Assembly (NCBI GenBank): GCA_037176705.1
Contig: CM073885.1
Span: 218,500,290-218,564,289, forward strand
Reading direction: 5' to 3'
Length of the DNA: 64,000 nucleotides
Origin: Molossus alvarezi
Taxonomy: Eukaryota; Chordata; Mammalia; Chiroptera; Molossidae
Program-made: the position numbers and the translations under genes
Shown here: piece by piece, positions 11,458-22,037 of the stretch
Position numbering within the stretch: the first letter of the stretch is position 1
How the letters are laid out: each line of letters opens with the position of its first letter
The notes under the pieces: model-generated
Told to the model about the DNA's origin: nothing
Database searches by the model: none
Seen by the model: the letters and a program-made list of their open reading frames with translations, nothing else

Positions 11458-12389
11458 CCCCCCACCTTTAAAAAATTACACTTTATATTCAATATTATTC
11501 TGTTTTAGTTTCAGGTGTACAGCTTAGTGGTTAGACAATCATATACTTTACAAAGTATACCCTCCAATATTTCCATTACCTGCCTGGCACCATACATAGT
11601 TATTACAAAAATATTGGCTACATTCCCCATGCTGTACTTTACATCATTGTGACTATTTTGTAACTAACAATTTGTACTTTTTTTTTTTAATTTTAGAGAG
11701 ATAAGAAGGGAGAGAGAGATAGAAACATCAATGAGAGAGAACATGGATTGGCTGCCTCCTGCATGCCCCCCACTGGAGATTGGGCCCACAACCTGGGCAT
11801 GTGCCCTGACTGGGAATCGAACCGGCAACCTCTTGGTGCATGGGTTGATGCTCAGCCACTGAGCCATGCTGGCCAGGCCAATTTGTACTTCCTAATCCTT
11901 TCCCTTTTCATCCAGTCCCTCAACCCCTCTCCCCTCTGACAACCATCAGTCTGTTCTCTGTATCTATTAGTCTGTTTTTCTAAAATGTTTTTCTTTAGAT
12001 TCCACATATAAGTGAAATCATATGGCATTTGTCGTTCTCTGACTGACATATTTTACATAGCAGAATGCACTCTAGGTCCATCCATGCTGTTGCACATGGT
12101 AAGATTTCATTCTTTTTTTATGGCTGAATAATATTCCATTGTACATTTGTACCACCACCTTTTTATTCACTTGTCTACTGATGGGTACCTGGGTGGTTTC
12201 CATGTCTTGGCTATTGTAAATAATACTGCAATGAACATAGGGATGCATATATTCTTTTGAATTCATGTTTTGGGTTTCTTCAGATTCAGAAGTGGAATTG
12301 CTGGGTCATATGGCAGTTCCATTTCTAATTATTTTAGGCCCCTTTATCCTTTTTTCCATAGTGGCTGCACCAATCCGTATTCCCAACTA
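11458..12389 (-). mobile_element. 5'-truncated L1 (3' end)
   Basis: Minus-strand L1 3' UTR and the last part of ORF2 ('attgctgggtcatatggcag', 'tggctgcaccaatccgta'). The TSD cctttgttct lies at 11448-11457 and 12390-12399. A class B SINE interrupts it at 11680. Confidence 0.88.
11680..11878 (-). mobile_element. SINE, class B
   Basis: Shorter tRNA-derived SINE, different from class A: head 'gcatggctcagtggctgagc' and body 'tgcccaggttgtgggccc' on the minus strand. Perfect 12-bp TSD caatttgtactt at 11668-11679 and 11879-11890, inside the L1. Confidence 0.95.
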
Positions 12390-12577
12390 CCTTTGTTCTT
12401 ATCTATGAAGATTTATAAGTTCTAACGTACTTTAGAAGGGTTTCAGTTTTAAATTTTATTTGGGTGATGCAAAGGGAGCTCTGTGGAGATGCTTTCAGCT
12501 TTAACCTTATTTTTGACTCTTCCCTTTTATGCCCCTTCTGCAAAAATATTGACCCTTCCTTAGAATATCAGTGGCTT

Positions 12578-12798
12578 TGCCCCACTGGTGTGGCTCAGTT
12601 GGTTGAGCATTGTCCAGTGCACCTAAAAGATTTCAGTTTGATTCCTGGTCAGGACACATAGCTGGGTTGCGGGTTCAATATCAGGTTGGGGTACATACAG
12701 TAGGCAACTGATCAATGTTTCTCTATCACATTGATGTTTCTCTCTCTCTGCCTTCCTCTCTCTAAGAATATCCTTGGGTGAGGATTAAAAAAGAAAAA
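12578..12798 (+). mobile_element. SINE, class C
   Basis: Head 'ctggtgtggctcagttggtt', then 'gattcctggtcaggacaca' and 'gcgggttcaatatcagg'. TSD atcagtggctt at 12567-12577 and 12799-12809. Confidence 0.93.
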
Positions 12799-12931
12799 AT
12801 CAGTGGCTTCATGCGACCTATCTCACATAACAAATATTTAATAAAAATTACATTTTAATGTAAAGAATTATTTCACTTCATATAAACAATGACTTCATTT
12901 CAGGGAGATTATTATGCATGCATTCCTCAAT

Positions 12932-12933
<2 letters not shown>

Positions 12934-12989
<56 letters not shown>

Positions 12990-12994
12990 TTTTT
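12934..12994. repeat. (AT)n microsatellite and T tract
   Basis: About 38 bases of AT dinucleotides followed by 23 T. Probably length-variable. Confidence 0.97.
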
Positions 12995-13018
12995 GCAGTC
13001 AAACAGTAAGATAGAGTA

Positions 13019-13239
13019 GGGGTTGGTAAACTATAGCCTGATGGTCAAATCTAACCAGCTGCCTATTTTTGTAAATCAAGATTTATTGGAACACAGCCAT
13101 GTTCACTGGCTTACATATTGTTTATTACTGTTTTCATGCTATAAGGGCAGAGTTGAATATTGGTGTCCAAGACCATATGGTCTGTAAGGACTAAAGTATA
13201 TACTATCTAGTCCTTTACAGAAACATTTGTTGATGCTTG
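13019..13239 (+). mobile_element. hAT-Charlie nonautonomous element
   Basis: Left end 'ggggttggtaaactatagcc', centre 'aagatttattggaacacagcc', right end 'cctttacagaaacatttgttg' follow a well-known ancient mammalian hAT element. Other copies lie at 30353 and 39983. Confidence 0.8.
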
Positions 13240-14553
13240 TGATAGTGTAATTCTTTTGGAATTGTTTTAGGAGACATGTTTATTTTTATTTGTTTCAAAT
13301 ATACTCATTTTGTTGTGGGTAATAAAAGATTAAACAAATCACAGCTTTTTAGTCTCAAGGATAAATAGACAAATGTGCTATCATAAGCAATGACTTCATA
13401 GTGATAAGAGGGTCCTCCCTGTACTGTGTTGCACTCACTTAACTTTTGCTGCTGATCTGACTTTTGTAATGGACTGAGTAGTATGAAACAAAGGCAGCCT
13501 CAGAGCTAAGACACATGAGTGTAAAAGGAACAAATGAGTCAGACAAGGGAAGTCATGGACATGGCGGCTGAAATTATGATATCAGTTTAGTCCCTCTGTC
13601 CCTGTTTTTGAAGACTTGGTTCTGACTCACATTATATGCGGGCGTGAAGGGAACTCCAGAGAAATCTATGGACCTTTTAAAAGGAAATGTATGTACTTGT
13701 CCACCTCCTGCATTTATTAGGTTAATCTCTGTCTATATATGAAAATAGAGGTTTGCTAATTCGCAGGGTTAGCTAGGGCACAGGCAAACTAGCCTTCTTA
13801 TCACTATTTGTAAGGATATAATTTATTTCAATGTTTCTGTTTCAAAAGCCTTAATAATTATCTTAAATTCCAGTGCTAATATTTCTCTCATGAAATAATC
13901 AAAAGTAGGTATAAAAATTTATTTACTAAGACTTTTATTACAGCTGCATTTATAACAACAAAATACAGGCAACAATTTGTATATCACCCATAAGAGACTA
14001 AATGCAGTAGAGTAAAAATGGTAATTAGTTGTGCATAATACTGAGGGGGTAAAACAAATGATAAGACAATACATACAATTCTAGCCTGATTTTATTTCAA
14101 CATATACATAATTTATGCATAGAAAAGCCCCAAAGGCACACACAAAAATAATGGTAATTATACTTTATTATACTTGAAAAGATGGGATTACATATGGATA
14201 ATTTCATTTTGTTCTTTGGATTTTTTTTTCATATTTATCAACTTTTCCATAATAAGCATGTATTGCTTTGATTATAATAAAATAACAAATATTTAAAGAA
14301 TTTTTAAATATCCTCAACTAATCAACTGTTTATCTCAACTACATGGTTAAAAATAAAAATTAAAAGGCTTTTATTGATTTTTATGGAATTTATTTGGTTG
14401 GATAAATGCATATAATTAAATGGGTATTTAATTTCTCTGTCTCCTAAGAACTGGTACAGATTTTGAGATTGTCTCTATTCTATATCTCAGTCCTAAATTT
14501 ACTCACTTTTAAGGCTAAAATAGAAAATGTTTTCCAGAACTAAAAAATGAGGC
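13240..14553. other. No recognisable feature
   Basis: Very AT-rich unique sequence with no coding potential and no repeat family I can name. Confidence 0.5.
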
Positions 14554-14566
14554 ACATCATTTTTTA

Positions 14567-14686
14567 TTTTTTTAATTATTTTTTGTCTTTTTTTTTTTTT
14601 GGTACGTGGCCCTAGCAGGAACCGAACCCGGGGCTCTCCAGTCCGCAGGCCAATGCTCCAACCGCTGAGCCAAAACAGCCAGGGCA
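14567..14686 (-). mobile_element. Head-only tRNA-like SINE
   Basis: On the minus strand it reads from 'tgccctggctgttttggctc' to 'ctagggccacgtacc' and then straight into an A-rich tail, with no Ves body. The TSD acatcatttttta is at 14554-14566 and 14687-14699. It shares diagnostic bases (ttggag, ggac, ctagg) with the copies at 19729 and 53402. Confidence 0.88.
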
Positions 14687-14700
14687 ACATCATTTTTTAA

Positions 14701-15130
14701 TAAGAATTTATAATTTAGTACTTATATTATTTAACTTCTCATGATACTCAGTTATAGCCATGGAAAGGATAATATTCAAAGAGAAGAAGATTGAAGACAC
14801 AAGGACAGCCTTTGAAAATATAATGTGTCTCTCTCTGGAGTGTTAGTTACATTTACAAAACATGGGGCACAGCAATTGTTTGCTTGAATCCAAGACAGGA
14901 CCAGCTTCCCTCACCAGATGAATCAAGTCAGTTTCAATAAAGAGTTTAGCCTGAGAGGCTTCAACTGTTTGCAGCCAAAACACCTGCCTGCCGTCTACAA
15001 CGATAACCAGGATGAACCGTCTTGCAGGCCACTGAGCAGCCAGAGATATTTCAGAAACTACGTATTCTATCTCCCTCTTTTGGGTCACTTAGCTCTCCCT
15101 TCAATCACTATTGATTAGGTAGTTCAAAAT
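14701..15130. other. No recognisable feature
   Basis: Unique-looking sequence. Overlapping frames at 14843-15088 (minus, 81 codons) and 14918-15118 (plus, 66 codons) carry no recognisable domain. Confidence 0.5.
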
Positions 15131-15146
15131 TTAAGCAAGTATTTTT

Positions 15147-15376
15147 TTTTTTTTATCCTCACCCAGGGACATTTTTTCTATTTTTTGTTCAGATAGAGTG
15201 TGAGGGAGAGAGAGAAATATCCACGTGAAAGGGACACGTCGAGTGGTTGCCACCCACACGACCAACCAGGGCTGGGGACAAACTGCAACCAAGGTACGTG
15301 CCCTTAGCGGGAACCGAACCCGGGTCTCTCAGGACCGCAGGCCGACGCTCTAACCACTGAGCCAAACCGGCCAGGA
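15147..15376 (-). mobile_element. Ves-type SINE, class A
   Basis: Full-length minus copy. The TSD taagcaagtatttttt begins at 15132 on the left and 15378 on the right. High identity to the inferred young consensus. Confidence 0.95.
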
Positions 15377-15389
15377 CTAAGCAAGTATT

Positions 15390-16553
15390 TTTTATTAATC
15401 TAGCTACAAAATTGATTTTCTTCTAATGAAAGGCTCACAGAAGATGTGTGAAATCCAATGAAAGAAAATAGAATATTGTCAGCAACCGATGGTAAAGGAG
15501 ATTGGATTACAGGAAGTGTTAATATTTATTAGGAAAAGGATAATCTTAGCTTTGGTCAAAAAGGTAACCAGGAACAACACTGGGCATAAGTACAAAGTTA
15601 CCTATACTCACAGCTCTCCTAGAAGTCCAAACAAAACTGCTAGAAGAACTTGCCCAAAGTTATGAGTCTCTCAAAATTTAGGCTAGGTGGCTTATTTTAA
15701 TTGAAGTCCCTTTTGGGATGTTCAATGAGAAAACGAAAGCAATAACTATATCAGGAATTGGTGTGTGCTGGAAAAAGTTTGAAGTGAATATTTATGGACT
15801 AAATTTAAAATAAAACAAAACAAAAACTTCCATGTTTTCAATACTACATTTCAAAATTTTAACAAATGTTATTTGACCTTGGTAGCTTCTCTTGCATTTC
15901 AAGATGTTTTTATTTTTATTACTTGCAGTCAGATCTCACAGAGGAAAGAAAGTGTTATTAAGTGTTCAAGGTGAGAGAGCTAGTATTTGTCATTTAATTT
16001 CAATACATAGAGCACTTTTACCACTTTTTAACCATGAACAAATTCTTGCTAATAATGCACTTGGTTTCCAATGCATGGAAACAGGGAGAAAGAAATCCTT
16101 GACGAAGATCCATATTTTAATTGTGGCATGCTCACTTACTGTGGACACATTAAAACTTTCCAGTTAATTAGGGTTAACCCAAGAGATGACATCTTTTTAT
16201 TATCACATTCATTGCTTCGAATTCTTGCATTAACAATCTTAGTAGAACACCTGATACCTCGTCCAGTGGGTTCCCCAACATGAAGTTTTTATGGTGATCA
16301 TGGAGATGGTGCCCTTCCTGTATAGAATGTCATACTTGCTGTTTGTAGATATTATCTGATACTGACTTTTCTCTGACAGCATCTAGCACTTATTAATGTG
16401 ACCTTCACTTCTGATAAACCACAGATATTTTACGATGCCCATGAAAAGCAGGTGATTTTATAAATGTCAGGCATTTTTTTCCCCAAAAGATTCTAAACTG
16501 TTTTTTCCCCTCTACCTCACTTTTCATGTAAGAGAGTCCATCAAACTCTTATC
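15390..16553. other. No recognisable feature
   Basis: AT-rich unique sequence. A 91-codon frame at 15892-16167 starts with a hydrophobic run but has no other feature and is probably chance. Confidence 0.5.
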
Positions 16554-16569
16554 TACTGGAATACATCTT

Positions 16570-16819
16570 TTTTTTTTTTTATCCTCACTAGAGGATATTT
16601 TTCCATTTTTTGTACACATAGAGTGGGAGGGAGAGAGAGTAAGGGAGAGAGAGAGAGAAACATCGACGTGAAGGGACACATCGAGTGGCCGCCACCCGCA
16701 CGACCAACCAGGGCCGGGGACAAACTGCAACCGAAGTACATGCCCTTAGCGGGAACCGAACCCGGGTCTCTCCGGACCGCAGGCGGACGCTCTAACCGCT
16801 GAGCCAAACTGGCCAGGGC
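16570..16819 (-). mobile_element. Ves-type SINE, class A (young)
   Basis: Near-consensus copy with perfect 16-bp TSD tactggaatacatctt at 16554-16569 and 16820-16835, indicating a recent insertion. The tail end reads 'tttttgtacacatag' rather than 'gttcagatag', a variant shared with the copies at 37161 and 50947. Confidence 0.96.
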
Positions 16820-16859
16820 TACTGGAATACATCTTATACTGCAAAAAAAATAGAGGCTT

Positions 16860-17345
16860 TGAAGTTGGATACTGAATGTCTGTGTCCCCTCTCTCTTCCT
16901 CCTTTCCCAGTTGCATATGTTGAAATCCTAATCCCAAAGGTGGTGGTATTAGGATATGGGGTCTAATCCCTCATAAATGGGATTAGTGCCCTCATACAAG
17001 AGGCCTCAGAAAGATGCTTCCTCCCTTCCACCATGTGAGTTTACAGCAAAAAGAAGGTCATCTAAGAATTGGGCTCTCAGCCCTGGTGGGTGTGGCTCAG
17101 TTGGTTAGAGTATCCTCTCACACAAAGAAAGGTCTTGGGTTTGATTCCTGGTCAGGGCACATACCTAGGTTAGGAGTTTGACCCTTGGTTGGGGTGCATA
17201 TGTGAGGCAACTGATTGATGTTTGTCTCTCATCTCTTTCTCTCTCCTTCTCTCTCTCTCCCCAAGATCAATAAAAACATGTCCTTGTCTGAATATTAAAA
17301 AAAAAAAAGAAATATTTGAGCTCTCACTGAGAAAAGTTATTAAGC
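16860..17345 (+). repeat. MLT1/MST-type LTR fragment (ERVL-MaLR)
   Basis: Ordered words 'ggatactgaatgtctgtgtcc', 'gcatatgttgaaatcctaat', 'ggtggtattaggatatgggg' and 'gggattagtgccctcata' match a MaLR LTR in plus orientation. The 3' half is missing. A class C SINE splits it at 17080. Non-coding. Confidence 0.82.
17080..17317 (+). mobile_element. SINE, class C
   Basis: Starts 'gccctggtgggtgtggctc', has 'gggtttgattcctggtcagg' and ends in a mixed A tail. The short TSD gggctctca/gagctctca at 17071 and 17318 lies within the MLT1-type LTR. Confidence 0.92.
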
Positions 17346-17374
17346 CAGAACAAGTGGAATAGGGAAACAGATAG

Positions 17375-18360
17375 TTAAACGGCCAAGCAGTTTACAGGCA
17401 TCAAGTAAATCGCAAAAACCTATCTTCCTAACTGAATGGGAGAACATATTCACCAATGATACATCTGATAAGGGGTTACTATCCAAAATTTATAAAAAAT
17501 TTATAAAACTCAACACCAAAAAACACACAAATAATCCAATTAAAATGGGCAAGAGACTCCTCCAAAGAGGACATACAGTTGGCCAATAGATGTATGAAAA
17601 GATGCTCAACATCACTAATCATCAGAGAAATGCAAATTTAAATCACAATGAGATATCACCTCACACCTGTCAGCTATCATCAATAAACCAATAAACAACA
17701 GTGTCAGTGAAGATGTGAAGAAAAGGGAACCAACCCTTGTGCACTGTTGGTGGGAATGCAGATTGGTGCAGCCACTGTGGAAAGCAGTATGGGGTTACCC
17801 CAAAAAATTAAAAATGGAACTTCTTTATGACCCAATGATTCCACTTCTGGAAATTTATCTGAAGAAACTGAAACATTAATTCAAAAGAATGTACATACCC
17901 TGATTTCATTGCTATGTTATTTACAATAGCCAAGATTTAGAAGTAACCCAAGTATCCACCAGTAGATGAGTGGATAAATAAGCTGTGGTACATTTACACA
18001 ATGGAATACTACTGTGCCATAAAAAGGAAGAAAAATTTACCCTTTGTGACAGCATGGGTGAACCTAGAGAACATTATGTTAAGTGAAATAAACCAGTCAG
18101 AGAAAGACAAGTACCTTATGAGTTCAGTCATGTGCGGAATTCAATGAACAAACTGAACTACTAAGGCAGACAGCTCTGGTAGTGGTGGTGGTGGTGGTTT
18201 AGAGGGATTGGGGGATTGAACAAAAGGAAGAGAGAGAACTAATGGACATGGACAACAGTGGGTGATTTTGGGGGTGGTGGGGAGGGGAATGGTGGAGGTA
18301 GAAGATGGCATAGAGGGGGTAGTGATGGGAAAAAAAATTTAAAAACCCAAAATGGACACT
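17375..18360 (+). mobile_element. L1 fragment, ORF2 C-terminal part and 3' UTR
   Basis: Plus-strand L1 words in order: 'tctgataaggggttactatcc', 'aatgagatatcacctcacacc', 'gttggtgggaatgcagattgg', 'gtacatttacacaatggaat', 'acagcatgggtgaacctaga'. Stops and frameshifts show it is dead. A short GGT repeat at about 18184-18198 lies near its end. Confidence 0.88.
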
Positions 18361-18605
18361 TAAGAGTAAATGGTATATACTTTTCCTCCCCAATCAGAGA
18401 GTAAATAGCTTAAATCACCCTACTCAGGGAGATAGATAACAGAAATCCAATTAGTGCCATTTGTCCCTACCACACCCAAGGACAGATGAAGTCAGAGGTA
18501 TAAATTTCCTTTTGGCTCATCAGCAAAAAAACTGATGAGTATTCTATTGAGATCTTCCCTTAAGAACTCCCCTAAAATTTTTGCCTTTAGAAAACAGATA
18601 AGAGC

Positions 18606-18949
18606 CGCCCTGGCCTGTGTCTCAGTCTGTTGGAGCATTGACCCCTGCACCAGAAGGCTGTAGTTTAGATCCCCAGCTGGGGCATGTACTAGAGGCAACC
18701 TACTTATGTCTCTCACACCTATGTTTGTCTCTGTCTTTGTCTCTCTCTCTCCCCCATCCTCCCTCTTTGGAATCAAATTATTTTATTCATTTTTTATTAA
18801 TTAGTTAATTTTTGTTACAGATGTTTCTCCTTTTTCCCCCATGGACACCCTCCTCCTGATCCCCCACCCCACAGCATTGTTTTCTATGTCCATTGGTTAT
18901 GTTTATATGGAATCAATCAAATCAAATTAATTAAATAAATAAAAGAAAA
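18606..18949 (+). mobile_element. SINE, class C-like, split by an L1 tail
   Basis: Head 'ccctggcctgtgtctcagtc' and T/C-rich 3' end up to 18781, then an inserted L1 fragment, then the AAT-rich tail from 18909. The outer TSD is gaaaacagataaga at 18592 and gaaaccagataaga at 18950. Confidence 0.82.
18782..18908 (-). mobile_element. Very short L1 3' end
   Basis: Only about 125 bases of bat L1 3' UTR on the minus strand ('tttttgttacagatgtttctc' left end). It lies in the tail of the SINE and is flanked by ggaatcaa at 18770 and 18909. Confidence 0.78.
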
Positions 18950-18964
18950 AGAAACCAGATAAGA

Positions 18965-19493
18965 ACTCGTAAGACAAAGACCCAGCAGGGCTGTCTCTGG
19001 AGCATGCCCATGCCTTTCTTCCCTCTCAGCATGCATCTTACTCTTCTCTCCTAAACTCTACAAGTCCCCATGACACTTGGCACCAGGGGAGCAATGGGCA
19101 GTGGCAGCTGGGTTCAGCTGACCCCCTGAAGCTGTCTCCAAGGCCCCCTTTTCTCTGACTCCTCAGTGAGCTGCCAGCAGCCCCTCCTTGGTTCACTTCT
19201 TTCCTATAACTTTCCTAGACCCAAAGCAGAGCACCGCCTCGTTGTTCTCCTCTTGCTTCTTCTGTCCCAAACCCTTCACTTGGTTCACTGTTCTAGCTTT
19301 AAAGAAGGTACCCTCAAAATCGCCTGGACTCATCCTGTGAAATCTTTCCTGCACTAAGTCAAGAGCCCACAGACTACCCACCAGCCCGAGACAGACCCAC
19401 TCAGGGCTTGCTCCCATTTCAGTGACATTACCAGACATGGGTTCTGCTAGTGCCTTGATCTCAGACTTCAGCTGACATAGGAAATATCCAAAC
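18965..19493. other. No recognisable feature
   Basis: Unique, slightly GC-richer sequence. A minus-strand frame (19193-19696, 167 codons) runs through it, but its N-terminal part is SINE sense sequence, so it is not a gene. Confidence 0.5.
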
Positions 19494-19507
19494 CTGTAGA
19501 GAATTTT

Positions 19508-19714
19508 TTTTTCTTTATTGTTTTTAGAGAGAGAAGAAGGGAAAAGAAGAGAGAGATGGAAACATTGATGAGAGAGAACATCGATTGACCATCTCCTGCA
19601 TGGCCCCCACTTGGGGTTTGGCCCACAACCTGGACGTGTGCCCTGACCCAGAATTGAACCGGCAACCTCTTGGTACATGGGTTGATGCTCAACCACTGAG
19701 CCACACCGGCCAGG
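19508..19714 (-). mobile_element. SINE, class B
   Basis: Minus copy with head 'gtggctcagtggttgagcat' and B-type body. The TSD ctgtagagaatttt is perfect at 19494-19507 and 19715-19728. Confidence 0.95.
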
Positions 19715-19728
19715 CTGTAGAGAATTTT

Positions 19729-19820
19729 ATTTTTTTGGTACGTGCCCCTAGCGGGAACCGAAACTGGGACCCTCTGGTCCTCAGGCCGACACTCCAACTG
19801 CCGAGCCAAACCGGCCAGGG
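19729..19820 (-). mobile_element. Head-only tRNA-like SINE
   Basis: Sense reading runs 'gccctggccggtttggctcg' to 'ctaggggcacgtacc', then A7. It has no Ves body. It is flanked by ctgtagagaatttt (19715-19728) and ctgtaaagaatttt (19821-19834), so it entered the TSD of the class B SINE beside it. Confidence 0.9.
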
Positions 19821-19834
19821 CTGTAAAGAATTTT

Positions 19835-20164
19835 TATAAGAATTTATTTGAGACAAACTGATGGCAACTGCTGGGAATCAAGATCTCAAATGCTCTTGAG
19901 AATGTCGGTTTTGCAGTTTCTTTTGTGCATTTGAAATTAAGGATGGAATTTAAGGAAGATTGCTGGGAGAAGGTAAAGTGGGATTGGATTACAGAACAGT
20001 TCAAGAGACTCAGTGCTCTCTTGAGGGTGGTTATGCTAATTTCAAAAGTGTGTTAACCTAGATGCACAAAAACAATGGATAGCACTTGTTTAAGGCAAAG
20101 ATAAATCGTTTACTAAAGAAGTTATATGCCTGTGGTATGAATACCCTTTGTGACCTGTCCAGTT
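19835..20164. other. No recognisable feature
   Basis: Unique-looking sequence between two SINE insertions. Confidence 0.5.
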
Positions 20165-20177
20165 AGAAATTTATGAT

Positions 20178-20437
20178 TAGCCCTGGCCAGTTTGGCTCAG
20201 GGGTTAGAGTGTTAAGGCCCACAGACCAAAGAGTCTCAGGTTTGATTCCAGTCAAGGGTTTGATTCCAGTACCTCAGTTGCATTTCGGCCCCTGGCCCTG
20301 GTCTGGGTCTTGCAGGAGGCAACCACTCAATGTGTGTCACTCTCACATCAATGTTTCTCTCTCTCTCTCTCTTCCCCTCCTACTCCATTTGAAAATAAAT
20401 GGAAAAATATCCTCGGGTGTGGATTAAAAAAAAGAAA
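20178..20437 (+). mobile_element. Ves-type SINE, class A, with duplicated B box
   Basis: TSD agaaatttatgat at 20165-20177 and 20438-20450. The B-box region 'tttgattccagtcaaggg' is followed by a second 'tttgattccagt' 18 bases on (20241 and 20259), a tandem duplication not seen in the other copies. Confidence 0.94.
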
Positions 20438-20649
20438 AGAAATTTATGATCAGATCACCCTGTGAGGTTACTTTCCACAGAACCCCTTTTTTTCGTCCAC
20501 AGTACATACTTAACATTCTTTTTGTTTATAACCAGTTCCTAAATACACATGTCTGTTAACAATATCACATCCTTAACACTTGTCAGTGAGTTTTCCTAAA
20601 TAATCACATTAGTAAGAATCTAGAGTCTTTTTTTCTGTAAATTAAAATA

Positions 20650-20905
20650 CATTTTAGCTGAGGTTTATTTATTTGCTCATCCATTTATGTATGCAACAAG
20701 TATTTGCTGAGTCCCTAAAAGGCCCCAGATGTTCCAGGTGCCTTGCTAGGAGCAAATACACCCGATGAGGTTACTGCTTTTGTGGTGTTTACTTTCTGGT
20801 GGGATTAGACAACAAACAGATAAGAACATTTCAGATAGTGACAAGTGCTGTAAAGAAAATAAAAGTTAATTGAATTGTGACTAGGGGAAGTATAATTTAC
20901 ATAAG
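20650..20905 (-). repeat. L2 LINE 3' end
   Basis: Reverse L2 order: 'acaagtatttgctgagtcc', 'ccaggtgccttgctagga', 'ggattagacaacaaacaga', 'agtgacaagtgctgtaaag'. Ancient and diverged. Confidence 0.72.
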
Positions 20906-21203
20906 GAGATGGGGAACAGCCTTATCTTATTGCAGAATCCTCTTGCTGGAAGAGGGAGAAATAGTGATTCCACAAGCTATCGTTTCTAAAAGCATTGTTA
21001 TCATTTCAATTTAAAGAATAAGATGTTTTAATCTTTCAATGCAGACATGTGCCAACATGTCAATACATAGGGTTCTTTGTATACTAAATTTGACTATGTG
21101 AAATACTTTAGTTTAGGTATAACTTCTCTAACTAAAAGGAGCATTTGAACTTTCTCTACCTAATTTTTAATTCTTTGATCAGCTTGTAGTTTTTACCATT
21201 GTT
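20906..21203. other. No recognisable feature
   Basis: AT-rich unique sequence just before the hAT element. Confidence 0.45.
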
Positions 21204-21211
21204 CTTTAGGC

Positions 21212-21487
21212 CAGCTCTTTTCAACCTTTTTCATCCATGGCACACAAACTAATTACTAAAATTCTGCAGCTCACACAAAAATATTCTATTTTTTGCTGAC
21301 CTAACAAAAATTATAGGTACAATTTTTATTTATTCATACCAGAATGCTATTGGGTTGGCTGTTGTCATTTTTTATTTGGCAATCTAAGGGGAAAGAGACC
21401 AGTGCCCCTGACTAAATAGTCAGGTATTGCCTGTTTTAAATCTTGCAGTACATCAGTGTGTGGTGGCACACTAATAGAAAATCACTG
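21212..21487 (+). mobile_element. Nonautonomous hAT transposon
   Basis: Ends 'cagctcttttcaacc' and 'tagaaaatcactg' form imperfect inverted repeats. The 8-bp flanks ctttaggc (21204-21211) and ctttaggt (21488-21495) match at 7 of 8 positions, the hAT target duplication. About 276 bp, no transposase. Two more copies lie inverted at 34556 and 56052. Confidence 0.87.
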
Positions 21488-21510
21488 CTTTAGGTGATTT
21501 TTGTGTTTTG

Positions 21511-21758
21511 TTTTGTTTTCATTCCTCATGCAAAGATATTTTTCTATTTATCATTAGATAGAGTGAGAGGGCGGGTGAGAGGGAGAGACAGAGAAAACAT
21601 CAATGTGTTAGAGCCACATCAACTGGTTGCCTCCCACGTGACCTGACCTGGGCCAGGGACGAACCACAACCAAGGTATGTGCCCTTGTCCGGAATCAAAC
21701 CCATGACTTGTTGGTCCATGGGCCGACGCTCTAACCGCTGAGCCAAACCGGCCAGGGC
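21511..21758 (-). mobile_element. Ves-type SINE, class A (older)
   Basis: Minus copy beside the hAT element. The flanks 'tgatttttgtgttttg' and 'tgattttgttttttg' look like a TSD. The body has several changes, such as 'tagagccacatcaactg'. Confidence 0.88.
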
Positions 21759-21774
21759 TGATTTTGTTTTTTGT

Positions 21775-22019
21775 TGTTGTTGTTTTGTCTTTAGATGATT
21801 TTGGATCTCTTTGAAAACCACCTTAACAGTAACATGTATTGCCAAAACTGCAGGAAACACAATAAGTCATCAAGCAAATTGTCAATTTGTAATGTCATTA
21901 AAAAAAAATGACTTCTGATTTCAATATCTGAAAAATTACCTTTTTGAAGAGAGATAAAATTGTAATTTTCTTTAAGATGTGAGGTCATTTGGAAATTATT
22001 CTGTTCTGAAACTGCTCTA
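21775..22019. other. No recognisable feature
   Basis: Short unique AT-rich interval. Confidence 0.45.
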
Positions 22020-22037
22020 TAAAACTTTCAGAAACTA

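Noticed and set aside
19193..19696. 167-codon minus-strand gene
   Set aside because: Its N-terminal third is SINE sense sequence and the rest has no domain. The frame depends on a class B SINE insertion.
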